This document shows, in pieces, positions 56,450 through 64,000 of a stretch of DNA of 64,000 nucleotides. The notes below the pieces were generated by a model. That model worked only from the letters and a program-made list of their open reading frames with translations, did not search any database and was not told the origin of the DNA. Both the position numbers and the translations under genes were made by a program. Each line of letters starts with the position of its first letter. The stretch's first letter is position 1. The stretch is taken from contig NC_014394.1 of assembly GCF_000145255.1 (NCBI RefSeq), positions 434,001 to 498,000 on the forward strand, read 5' to 3'. The DNA comes from Gallionella capsiferriformans ES-2. GTDB taxonomy: Bacteria; Pseudomonadota; Gammaproteobacteria; Burkholderiales; Gallionellaceae.

Positions 56450-57601
56450 CTATTGAGGCCGGGGTTTCGGGCGTTTGCCGATTTTAACTTTTGTCGTCAC
56501 GGGATGACCGTCGCGCAATAGTTGTATCGTAGCAATCGTCCCGGGCGGCAGATTGGCGACGGTGTCGAGCATGGCAGACCAGTTATCAATTGCATGGTTG
56601 TCGATAGACAGCAGAATGTCAGCTGTTTTGATGCCGGACTGTTCTGCCGGGCTGTTGCGTATCACTTCGGTGATCAATACACCGTTTGCATCAGGCAGCT
56701 TGAAGGATTCGACCAGCGCGGGTGTGAGTTCCTGTATGCCCGCACCTATCCATCCGCGCGTGACTGACCCATTCTGGATGATTTGCTCCATGGTTTTTTT
56801 CGCAGTAGTCGCGGGTATGGCGAAACCGATGCCGAGCGAGCCGCCATTCGGGGAATAAATGGCGCTGTTGATACCGATCAGGTTGCCGTTGCTGTCAACT
56901 AACGCGCCGCCCGAATTGCCTGGGTTGATCGCCGCATCCGTCTGGATGAAATTCTCGAAGGTATTCAGGCCCAAATGGTCGCGCTTGAGCGCGCTGATGA
57001 TACCCATCGTCACGGTTTGACCGACGCCGAACGGGTTGCCGATTGCGAGCACCATATCGCCTATATGGACCGTTTCAGGGTGTCCGAAAGTGACGGCGGG
57101 GAGGCCGCCGGGAAGTTCGACCTTGATCACGGCCAGATCTGTTTCGGGGTCTGATCCGATGACGTGGGCACGCGCTTTGCGACCATCGGCTAAGGCGACT
57201 TCAATTTGATCGGCCGCTTCCACGACGTGGTGATTGGTCAGGATAAAACCATCCGAGCTTACGATAACGCCGGAACCTAAGCTGGAACTTTGCTGGGGCG
57301 TGCTGTCTTGATCGCCGAAAAAGAAGCGGAAACGGGGATCATCCAGAAACGGATTGACGGGCGTTTTGATCGTCGTACTGGTAAAGATATTGACGACAGA
57401 AGGCATGGCTTTTTTGGCCGCTATGCTCATTCCTTTTAGGGGGGCGGATCCGTCTGCAGCAGGGCTGCCACTTTCATACAATGTGACTACGCCGTTACGC
57501 GCGGCGCTCGGCAGCAATTCAGGTTTCAGCGTATGAACGATGAACAGCAGCGCCAGAGCGATGGTGACAGTTTGGGTGAATAACAGCCAGTGTTTACGCA
57601 T
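56450..57601 (-). CDS. DegS/AlgW-like serine endoprotease
   Basis: A 383-residue membrane-anchored HtrA-family protease with one PDZ domain. The N-terminal helix (LLFTQTVTIALALLFIVHTL) holds it in the inner membrane. The catalytic triad is His in LTNHHVVEAAD, Asp in PETDLAVIK and Ser in NPGNSGGALV. The PDZ domain covers about residues 280-370 (GVLITEVIRNSPAEQSGIKTAD). One PDZ and a retained anchor match DegS/AlgW, which start sigma-E envelope stress signalling, better than DegP/DegQ. It is divergent from the Nif3-family gene, with a 43-nt gap. Confidence 0.88.
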   Translation of the reverse strand: MRKHWLLFTQTVTIALALLFIVHTLKPELLPSAARNGVVTLYESGSPAADGSAPLKGMSIAAKKAMPSVVNIFTSTTIKTPVNPFLDDPRFRFFFGDQDSTPQQSSSLGSGVIVSSDGFILTNHHVVEAADQIEVALADGRKARAHVIGSDPETDLAVIKVELPGGLPAVTFGHPETVHIGDMVLAIGNPFGVGQTVTMGIISALKRDHLGLNTFENFIQTDAAINPGNSGGALVDSNGNLIGINSAIYSPNGGSLGIGFAIPATTAKKTMEQIIQNGSVTRGWIGAGIQELTPALVESFKLPDANGVLITEVIRNSPAEQSGIKTADILLSIDNHAIDNWSAMLDTVANLPPGTIATIQLLRDGHPVTTKVKIGKRPKPRPQ

Positions 57602-57644
57602 GGTAAGATAACTTAGTGCTTATATATATTTTCGGGAAATAGTT

Positions 57645-58391
57645 ATGAATCTGTATCAACTGGTCGATTATAACGCAAGCGTGTTGCAAACCGCTCAATT
57701 CAAGGACTACAGCCCGAACGGATTGCAAGTTGAAGGGCGCGGTGAAGTTAGGCGAATTGCCACGGCGGTGACGGCTTCAAAACAGGTAATCGATGAGTCC
57801 ATCGCATGGGGCGCAGATGCAATACTGGTACATCACGGCTATTTCTGGCGCAATGAAGCCCCTTGTATTGTGGGAGTCAAAAAGCAGCGCATAGCTGAGC
57901 TGCTGAAGCATGATGTGAGTCTGCTGGCCTATCATCTTCCGCTTGATGCACACGCGGAACTGGGTAATAACGCCCGGCTGGCGGCGGCATTAGGGTTGCG
58001 GGAACAGGGGCGTTTTGGTGAACAGAATATCGCCTGTTATGGTGCGCTAGACGTGTCGCAGTCACTGGCGGATTTTGCGCTTGGTATTGAATCCGCCTTG
58101 CAGCGTGCACCGCTTGTGATAGGGCATGCCGGGAAAATGCTGCACCGGGCGGCATGGTGCAGTGGCGGCGGACAAGGGTATTTCGAGGCGGCGATAGCGC
58201 AAGGCGTCGATGTATTTGTGACAGGAGAAATCTCCGAGCAAAGTTATCATCTGTCCCGCGAAACAGGTGTCGCCTTTATCTCTGCAGGGCATCACGCAAG
58301 CGAGCGGCTCGGTATACAGGCATTAGGCGAACATCTGGCAAGCCGCTTTGATCTAGAACACCGCTTCTTCGATCAGGCCAATCCGGTTTAA
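57645..58391 (+). CDS. Nif3-like dinuclear metal centre protein
   Basis: A 248-residue member of the Nif3/YbgI family (often annotated GTP cyclohydrolase I type 2). DYSPNGLQVEGRGEVRRIATAVTA is the N-terminal signature, LVHHGYFWRNEAPCIVG and LLAYHLPLDAHAELGNNARL supply metal-ligand histidines, and SAGHHASERLGIQALGEHL the C-terminal ones. Its physiological role is unsettled. In many betaproteobacteria this gene lies between the HtrA-type protease and petABC. Confidence 0.9.
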   Translation: MNLYQLVDYNASVLQTAQFKDYSPNGLQVEGRGEVRRIATAVTASKQVIDESIAWGADAILVHHGYFWRNEAPCIVGVKKQRIAELLKHDVSLLAYHLPLDAHAELGNNARLAAALGLREQGRFGEQNIACYGALDVSQSLADFALGIESALQRAPLVIGHAGKMLHRAAWCSGGGQGYFEAAIAQGVDVFVTGEISEQSYHLSRETGVAFISAGHHASERLGIQALGEHLASRFDLEHRFFDQANPV

Positions 58392-59014
58392 TCGCGCTTT
58401 CTACGCAATTGATCGAGCGAAATGGTCATGCTGCGCGGGAGGTTTTGCAGGCTTGCATTGGCCGCTGCAATGGCACTGCTGTAACTTATCAGTAACGGGG
58501 CGAGTATCGCCTCTGTTTCGTCTAAAAGTACTTCAGGTTGTAGCGAAAAGCGCTGTAAAAAATCACGTCGCAAGGGGTAGTGAGGCGTCCATTGCCATGC
58601 CATAAAAGCCTCGTTCTGTTTGAATCCGGCATCCAGTAACTGTTGCTTCAATGCAGCCACGGCGGGTAATGCGAGCTGCTCGACGGTGGGCGTGGACTGC
58701 CACATCAGGCCGAAAAAAACTCGCCAGATACCGCCTAAAAATTGCTGCTCCATCATGGGGAACAGGCTCTGAGTCTGTTCGATGCGCAGCTTGCATTGCA
58801 AGCCGACCAGTACCCCTGCTGCATTGCGGTCTTCAGTAGTGAGGGCCTGCCATGGGGTGGCGGCGAGACGGTTTTCAAGACGCAGGCAGAGTTGATCCCA
58901 GAATGAGGTATTCATTCGGGTGCGGATTTCATCCATTTGCTCGGCAACGGACAGGCCAAGGGGTAAATTTTCCGGTTTTGCAAAAAAATCGAGGACGGCT
59001 TGCTCTTCGTTCAT
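58388..59014 (-). CDS. hypothetical protein
   Basis: A 208-residue soluble protein that I do not recognise. It is leucine- and glutamine-rich and mostly helical, with no signal peptide, membrane segment or cysteine cluster. Noticeable stretches are FWDQLCLRLENRLAATPWQAL and FMAWQWTPHYPLRRDFLQRF. It overlaps the convergent Nif3-family gene by 4 nt. Its start faces the act operon 299 nt away. Confidence 0.65.
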   Translation of the reverse strand: MNEEQAVLDFFAKPENLPLGLSVAEQMDEIRTRMNTSFWDQLCLRLENRLAATPWQALTTEDRNAAGVLVGLQCKLRIEQTQSLFPMMEQQFLGGIWRVFFGLMWQSTPTVEQLALPAVAALKQQLLDAGFKQNEAFMAWQWTPHYPLRRDFLQRFSLQPEVLLDETEAILAPLLISYSSAIAAANASLQNLPRSMTISLDQLRRKRD

Positions 59015-59177
59015 TTAATAAATCCTAGTAAGTTGTGCAGGTAATGAATATAAGCGAATACTGTAATTCCAAGAAATATATATAGGTTTTTGGGGAACTA
59101 TAATGGTAGGCAACTATCAGTGTTGACTTTATTTTTTAAACCAGACATCATTCGTCCGTGCTCGGGATGCCTTAATT

Positions 59178-59207
59178 TTGCAGATTTAAAAAACTAAAGC
59201 AGATAAT
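59178..59207 (+). promoter_or_regulatory. possible act operon promoter
   Basis: TTGCAG (59178-59183) and GATAAT (59202-59207) are 18 nt apart in an A+T-rich region, about 105 nt before actA. Another candidate -35, TTGACT, lies near 59123 without a good partner. The assignment is tentative. Confidence 0.35.
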
Positions 59208-59312
59208 AATAAGTATCGCGACGCATCGCACCAAAAATAATCCGATTTGACTGTTCGTTCATGTCTGCAGCAGCAGGCGTGGGATCATTTGTTTGCTTGG
59301 GGAGTTCTCACG

Positions 59313-60002
59313 ATGTATCGTTTCTTACGTTTTCCTATCTTGCTGGTAGGTTTGTTTTTGGGTGCAAGCAGTTTCGCGGCCAATAATTCACAACCTGTGC
59401 TTACAACCGAGGACAGTTTAGGTCCGCAAGTTGAGCAGCCTATCGAGTTTCCTCATAATCGTCATGCCGGTCTTAAAGATGCCAGCGATCCTGCCAAGGG
59501 TGGTATGGAGATCAACTGCCAGTATTGCCATACCTATGCGCGTCGCAGTGCGGTAGCGGGAATTCCGCCGCTGCAAAAATGTATCGGCTGTCATCAGAAC
59601 ATCGAATCCGTGCGCAACAAGCCGCGTATCGTCGAGTTGTTCAAGTATTGGGATGCTAAAAAGGCCGTGCCATGGAAGAAAGTCCATGATCTGCCTGATT
59701 TCGTGCGTTTCAATCACGAGCGTCACATCAAGCGTTTTGTTGAGCAGCAGGATCGTCCTGTTCAGGAAGCGTGTGGATATTGCCATGGCGACGTGAAGGA
59801 AATGACCGTTGCGCGTCGTCAAAAAACGCTGGCGATGGGGTGGTGTGCAAGCTGTCACGAGAAGGATCATCCTGTCGTGGCTGAAGGCGGTACGCCGATT
59901 GCGGGTCAGGCCTATTGGTACAGTTTCCAGAAGCCGGCAGCGGCTATGGATGCGAACACCAAGGCGCGTGGTCCTAATGATTGCTGGCAGTGCCACAAGT
60001 AA
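59313..60002 (+). CDS. actA: alternative complex III pentaheme cytochrome subunit ActA
   Basis: A 229-residue membrane-anchored multiheme cytochrome. The start is ATG 59313 (MYRFLRFPILLVGLFLGASS) behind GGGGAG. Five heme-binding sites are present: CQYCH, CIGCH, CGYCH, CASCH and CWQCH, as in the pentaheme ActA. Extra ligand histidines occur in FPHNRHAGL and FNHERHIKRF. ActA takes part in the quinol:electron-acceptor activity of alternative complex III and lies on the periplasmic face. It is followed after 6 nt by actB1. Confidence 0.92.
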   Translation: MYRFLRFPILLVGLFLGASSFAANNSQPVLTTEDSLGPQVEQPIEFPHNRHAGLKDASDPAKGGMEINCQYCHTYARRSAVAGIPPLQKCIGCHQNIESVRNKPRIVELFKYWDAKKAVPWKKVHDLPDFVRFNHERHIKRFVEQQDRPVQEACGYCHGDVKEMTVARRQKTLAMGWCASCHEKDHPVVAEGGTPIAGQAYWYSFQKPAAAMDANTKARGPNDCWQCHK

Positions 60003-60008
60003 GCTGCC

Positions 60009-62267
60009 ATGAAAATTAAAGAATTTACCAGAGAGGCTGTGATGATAGACAGTGGTTCCGTAAAGCAAATGGCCGGGCACCCGTTTGATCGGCGTGATTT
60101 TCTGAAAGTATTGGGCTGGAGTGGCGCTGCGGTCGCGCTCTCAGGCTGCGGTAATACGTCAGTTGAAGACGGTCGGGAGACGGTGGTTTCCTACGTTGAA
60201 GCGAATGACTACATGGTTCCGGGTATCGGCGTGTATTTCAATTCGACCTGCGCTCAGTGTGACGCAGGTTGCAGTGTTAACGGCCGCGTTCGCGAAGGAC
60301 GTGTGTTAAAGCTGGAAGGTAATCCGGATTCGGCAATCAACAAGGGCAAGTTGTGCGGCTTAGGTCAAGCGGGTGTGCAACACCACTACAACCCTGACCG
60401 CGTGCGTGAGCCTCTGCTGCGCAATGGCAACAAGGGTGAAGCGATTAGCTGGGATAAAGCCTATGCTTTGATCGCTGAAAAGCTTGCCGGGGTTCAGGGT
60501 GAAGAAATCGCCTTCTTGTCCGGTGGTGTGAGCGGTCATCTTAAAGTGCTGCTGGGTAATTATCTGGATAGTCTCGGTACGAAAAATCATTTCGTTTACG
60601 AAGCGATTGCCCCTTCGGTGGTGCGCGCGGCAAACGTCAAGGCGTTCGGTGTTGAGATGCCGCGCTACCGTTTTGACAAAGCGCAGGTCGTGTTGTCTTT
60701 CGGTGCGGACTTTTTGGGTAGCTGGGTCTCTCCTGTGCACTTCTCGCAGCAATATGCGCAATTCCGCAAGGGCGTGAATGGTCAGCGCGGCGTGCTGATT
60801 CAGGTCGAGTCGAAAATGACTTTGACCGGCGCGAATGCGGATCGCTGGCTGGCTGTGAAGCCGGGCACTGAAGGCGTACTGGCGTTGGGTATCATCAATG
60901 CGCTCGGTATGGCGACAGGCGACGTAGCCGAACTGGTTAAGGGGTACGATAAGGCGCGTGTCAGCCGTGAAACCGGGGTTTCGACAGGTCAGATCGATAA
61001 GATCGCTGCGCTGCTCAAACTGCGCAGCCCGAGTCTAGTATTGGCAGGGTCGGCGGCTGAAGGCTATGCGCACGGTTCGCAAAACGCCGCAGCAATCAAC
61101 CTGCTCAATCAGGTGTTGGGCAATGTCGGTAAGACGATCGAAGCGCCTGTCTCCGTGCCGTTCCCGCAGATGGCGCCATCCAAAGGCAATACCGTTGCAC
61201 TGAAAAATCTCAACGATGGTCTGGCCGCAGGTAAATACAAGGTTGTGTTTAACTTCGCAGCTAATCCGGTATTTACCGCACCCGGCGCGTTTAAGTTCAA
61301 GGATAACTTTGCAAAGGCCGGCTTCAAGGTCGCATTTGCACATTATCTCGATGAAACCGCCTTGCAGGCTGATCTGGTGTTGCCACTCGATTCCGCATTG
61401 GAAGACTGGGGTACACAAGTACCTGAATACCTGACAGAAGGCGCGCAAATCAACATTCAGCAACCGCTGATGGAGCGTTTGCATGCCGATACGCGCGGTA
61501 TGGGCGATATTCTGCTGAGTCTGATCAAGCAGAAGAAGGCGGATGAGTACAAGGGCTTTGAAGATTACTATGCTTACCTGCGTGGCGCTGTGTTGCAGAA
61601 CAAGGGCGCTCTGGGTGGCGGCGGTGTTGAGGACGACACGTTCTGGAACGATACGCTGACGAACGGTATCGTGAAACTGGCGGGGACGACGACGAGTCTT
61701 GCTGCTCATGCCAGCGCTGCGGGTTTGCTGTTGCCGGCAGAAGCGGAAGCGGACGAGCATTTCCCGCTGCATCTGATTCCAGGGGTCACGGCGAGTTTGC
61801 GCGACGGTCGCCATACCAATCAGCCCTGGTTGCAGGAGTCCCCTGATCCATTGACCACCATCGTGTGGGATTCATGGGTCGAGATTCATCCGAAGAAGGC
61901 CGCTGAATTGGGTATCGTCGAAGGTGATATCGTTGAGGTGACTTCCAAGACAGGTTCGGTTAAGGCGCAGGTCTATCTGTTCCCGGGAATTCATCCTGAG
62001 GCGATTTCGATTCCGGTCGGTCGCGGTCACGATGCGATGGGTCGTTATGCCAAGGGTTACGGCGTGAATCCATTCCAGATCATGGATGCGGTGTTCGAGG
62101 CTGCAACGGGTGAGTTGGCGATGCACGAAACGCGCGTCAAGATCAGCAAGACTGGTCAGCGCGTACTGGTGGTCAAGGATGAGGGTGCTGCGGGTGCTCT
62201 GCAAATGGGCAGAAAAATCGCCGCGCGTGTGTCCACCGATCAAGTTGATTTGTCGAAGGAGGTCTGA
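60009..62267 (+). CDS. actB1: alternative complex III subunit ActB1 (molybdopterin-oxidoreductase-like)
   Basis: A 752-residue protein of the molybdopterin oxidoreductase fold. The start is ATG 60009, or ATG 60042 eleven residues later. A Tat-like leader FDRRDFLKVLGWSGAAVALSGC combines an RR motif with a lipobox-like end. The N-terminal cysteine array C-x2-C-x3-C-x27-C (STCAQCDAGCSVNG to KGKLCGLG) resembles the Fe-S site of the molybdopterin family. Alternative complex III proteins are reported to lack the Mo cofactor, so whether this site binds a cluster is open. In several lineages B1 and B2 are fused; here they are separate genes 3 nt apart. Confidence 0.9.
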   Translation: MKIKEFTREAVMIDSGSVKQMAGHPFDRRDFLKVLGWSGAAVALSGCGNTSVEDGRETVVSYVEANDYMVPGIGVYFNSTCAQCDAGCSVNGRVREGRVLKLEGNPDSAINKGKLCGLGQAGVQHHYNPDRVREPLLRNGNKGEAISWDKAYALIAEKLAGVQGEEIAFLSGGVSGHLKVLLGNYLDSLGTKNHFVYEAIAPSVVRAANVKAFGVEMPRYRFDKAQVVLSFGADFLGSWVSPVHFSQQYAQFRKGVNGQRGVLIQVESKMTLTGANADRWLAVKPGTEGVLALGIINALGMATGDVAELVKGYDKARVSRETGVSTGQIDKIAALLKLRSPSLVLAGSAAEGYAHGSQNAAAINLLNQVLGNVGKTIEAPVSVPFPQMAPSKGNTVALKNLNDGLAAGKYKVVFNFAANPVFTAPGAFKFKDNFAKAGFKVAFAHYLDETALQADLVLPLDSALEDWGTQVPEYLTEGAQINIQQPLMERLHADTRGMGDILLSLIKQKKADEYKGFEDYYAYLRGAVLQNKGALGGGGVEDDTFWNDTLTNGIVKLAGTTTSLAAHASAAGLLLPAEAEADEHFPLHLIPGVTASLRDGRHTNQPWLQESPDPLTTIVWDSWVEIHPKKAAELGIVEGDIVEVTSKTGSVKAQVYLFPGIHPEAISIPVGRGHDAMGRYAKGYGVNPFQIMDAVFEAATGELAMHETRVKISKTGQRVLVVKDEGAAGALQMGRKIAARVSTDQVDLSKEV

Positions 62268-62270
62268 GTT

Positions 62271-63125
62271 ATGTCGGTCAGCAATTTATTAGAAAATTGG
62301 GCGCAAGTCAGGCACGAGCATCCCAATAATGACAAGCCGCATGATCCCTATAAATGGGCGATGGCGATTGATCTGGATGCCTGTACCGGTTGCAACGCAT
62401 GTAGCGTTGCGTGCTATGCAGAAAACAATCTGCCGGTAGTTGGGCGTGAAAAATTCCAGCATGGTCAGCAAATGCACTGGTTGCGTGTTGAGCGCTACTG
62501 GGATGAAGACGGCCGTGAGTTCCCTGATCAGGGTTTTCAGTTCCTGCCGATGATGTGTCAGCAGTGCGAAGCGGCACCGTGCGAAACGGTATGCCCTGTT
62601 GCTGCGACTAACCATACTGCAGACGGCTTGAATTCACAGATTTATAACCGTTGTATCGGTTCGCGCTACTGTTCGGCTAACTGCCCGTTCAAGGTGCGTT
62701 ATTTCAACTGGTACGATTATCCAACCACCGACAATGTCTGGCCTGCTGAGATGCAGCAGCAGCTCAACCCGGACGTATCGGTTCGCGGTAAGGGCGTGAT
62801 GGAAAAATGTACGTTCTGCGTGCAGCGTCTGTCAGCGGCTAAGGTCAAGGCTAAGGGCGAAGGCCGTATCGTGGCGGAAGGTGAAGTGCAGACGGCTTGT
62901 CAGCAAGCTTGTCCGACCAGCGCGATTTCCTTTGGCAATATTGTTAATCCTGAATCGCGTGTGCACAAGCAGTGGGCAGCACAGCAGGTTGAGCTGGCTA
63001 AGGATAAGCAGGATAAGAACGAGGGGGAAGCACCGTCCGAATTGCGTGGTTATCGCATTTTGGAAGAGCTGCGCGCTTACCCTTCTGTGATGTATCTGGA
63101 ACGTGTGCGCGAAAGCGCTGTTTAG
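62271..63125 (+). CDS. actB2: alternative complex III iron-sulfur subunit ActB2
   Basis: A 284-residue ferredoxin-like protein of the polyferredoxin type. Cysteine groups are CTGCNACSVAC (about residues 38-48), CQQCEAAPCETVCP, CIGSRYCSANCP, and CTFC with a late CQQACP. This is enough for four clusters, as expected for the B2 domain (three [4Fe-4S] and one [3Fe-4S] in known structures). It has no leader of its own and probably travels with ActB1. It completes the electron wire between ActB1 and ActC/ActA. Confidence 0.92.
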   Translation: MSVSNLLENWAQVRHEHPNNDKPHDPYKWAMAIDLDACTGCNACSVACYAENNLPVVGREKFQHGQQMHWLRVERYWDEDGREFPDQGFQFLPMMCQQCEAAPCETVCPVAATNHTADGLNSQIYNRCIGSRYCSANCPFKVRYFNWYDYPTTDNVWPAEMQQQLNPDVSVRGKGVMEKCTFCVQRLSAAKVKAKGEGRIVAEGEVQTACQQACPTSAISFGNIVNPESRVHKQWAAQQVELAKDKQDKNEGEAPSELRGYRILEELRAYPSVMYLERVRESAV

Positions 63126-63162
63126 TCGGCTTAAGCTAACAGAATTACTTTAAGGAAAGACA

Positions 63163-64000
63163 ATGAGAGATATCCGCGAAGACATTGCTTGGGCGAAGAT
63201 TAACCAGGACGTGATGAAAAGTTTGGAAAACCCGCGAAAAATGTACTGGGTGATCCTGTTTTTGGCGTTAATGGCGTTTGGTTTCGGTGTGGGCTGTGAA
63301 ATTTATCAGTATCAGACCGGTATGGGCGTGGCTAACCTGAATAATCCGCAAGTGTGGGGGCTGTACATCGCTACCTTCATTTTCTGGATCGGTATGAGTC
63401 ACTCCGGTACGTTACTGTCCGCCATTTTGCATCTGATGCACGCTGACTGGCGTAAGCCGATTTATCGTTTCGCTGAAGCGATGACGACGTTTTCCTTGAT
63501 GACAGCGGGTCTGTTCGTTATGGTTCACATCGGCCGTTTATGGATGTTTTACTATGCACTGCCGTATCCTAATGATCGTGGTATCTGGCCTAACTTCCAG
63601 TCGCCTCTGTTGTGGGATGCGATGGCAATCTTTACCTACTTGAGCTCATCCGTATTGTTCCTGTTCGTCGGGATGATTCCGGATCTGGCGATTGCACGCG
63701 ACAATATGCAACCGGGCTGGCGTCAGAAGTTGTACACGTTGCTCGCGCTGGGTTGGGAAGGTACAGATCGTCAATGGCGCAATTTCCGCGTTACTTATCT
63801 GACGATCGCCTGTTTCCTGATTCCACTGGCAGTATCGGTGCACTCGATCGTGGCGTCTGACTTTGCGATGTCGCAACAGCCGGGCTGGCATGTAACGTCC
63901 TTCCCGCCGTACTTTGTGGCAGGGGCGCTGTACTCAGGTTGTGCTGCGATCATCACGCTGTTCATCATCCTGCGCTACGTATTCAAGTTTGAAGAGTACA
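63163..64000 (+). CDS. actC: alternative complex III membrane subunit ActC (NrfD-like, partial)
   Basis: The first 279 codons of an NrfD/PsrC-like quinol-interacting membrane protein; the rest lies beyond the window. The start is ATG 63163 (MRDIREDIAWAKINQDVM) behind AAGGAAA. Helices read so far include YWVILFLALMAFGFGVG, YIATFIFWIGMSHSGTLLSA, FSLMTAGLFVMVHIGRLWM and LTIACFLIPLAVSVHSIVAS. The SHSGT and MVHIGR segments are characteristic of ActC. It should bind quinol and contribute to proton movement. Further act genes are expected downstream. Confidence 0.93.
   Translation, partial: MRDIREDIAWAKINQDVMKSLENPRKMYWVILFLALMAFGFGVGCEIYQYQTGMGVANLNNPQVWGLYIATFIFWIGMSHSGTLLSAILHLMHADWRKPIYRFAEAMTTFSLMTAGLFVMVHIGRLWMFYYALPYPNDRGIWPNFQSPLLWDAMAIFTYLSSSVLFLFVGMIPDLAIARDNMQPGWRQKLYTLLALGWEGTDRQWRNFRVTYLTIACFLIPLAVSVHSIVASDFAMSQQPGWHVTSFPPYFVAGALYSGCAAIITLFIILRYVFKFEEY

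Noticed and set aside
61035..61814. 259-codon minus-strand frame opposite actB1
   Set aside because: It lies antisense to a conserved respiratory gene and encodes no recognisable protein.

Overview
The window reads as chromosome of a Gram-negative betaproteobacterium, most likely a neutrophilic Fe(II)-oxidising member of the Gallionellaceae (Gallionella/Sideroxydans/Ferriphaselus-like). The pointers are a Cyc2-type outer-membrane cytochrome-porin (47145-48410), the start of an alternative complex III operon (59313 to the window end), several small c-type cytochromes, and betaproteobacterial gene orders such as gmk-rpoZ-spoT, rph-rdgB-hemW and the his cluster followed by hinT-tatABC. No rRNA, phage, integrase, transposase or CRISPR was seen. 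Genus is inference; no database was consulted.

Layout. 1-5.7 kb: a GAF/PAS sensor kinase running off the left edge, a patatin lipoprotein, pabB and two unknown envelope genes. 5.9-17.6 kb: spoT, rpoZ, gmk, an A+T-rich lipoprotein, yicC, a PP2C phosphatase, rph, rdgB, hemW, trmB, thiG, thiS, tRNA-Gly(CCC) and an MFS transporter. 17.7-26.9 kb: one long overlapping gene train: dnaE, an ABC transporter with a LolA-like partner, a PF10118 protein, then a membrane cytochrome b, an unknown membrane protein, an SHP-like monoheme cytochrome and a diheme cytochrome. 27-36 kb: apbC, dcd, a large basic amino acid decarboxylase behind a duplicated leader, a cold-shock gene, a YkgJ protein, an RlhA-like U32 protein, folA and thyA. 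36-46.5 kb: leucyl aminopeptidase, a YqaA protein, a SEC-C/TPR/sulfotransferase protein, a DUF4197 protein, lpdA, proA, trpC, a porin and coq7. 46.5-48.5 kb: a four-helix-bundle gene flanked by inverted heptamer arrays, then cyc2. 48.9-58.4 kb: hisCBHAFIE, hinT, tatABC, an MscS channel, a DegS-like protease and a Nif3-family protein. 59.3-64 kb: actA, actB1, actB2 and the start of actC.

How the genes may work together. Cyc2 would take electrons from Fe(II) at the outer membrane. The small periplasmic cytochromes and the pentaheme/iron-sulfur/NrfD modules of alternative complex III are plausible parts of the onward electron path to oxidases and the quinone pool. The act operon lies directly beyond the protease and Nif3 genes, where many betaproteobacteria carry petABC for the bc1 complex.

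Most unusual feature. Heptanucleotide repeat arrays recur at gene ends and even inside genes. A roughly 66-bp structured module plus heptamers precedes the four-helix-bundle gene at 46582. A related module with the same architecture but no gene lies in frame inside dnaE (about 19505-19636). Similar heptamers form the lpdA linker, the end of the aminopeptidase gene, the stop region of thiS and the region just upstream of rph. I infer a small repeat family, possibly mobile, with the four-helix-bundle gene as a passenger or helper. Two further regulatory candidates are the duplicated leader at 29110-29398 and a palindrome shared by the upstream regions of the porin and cyc2.
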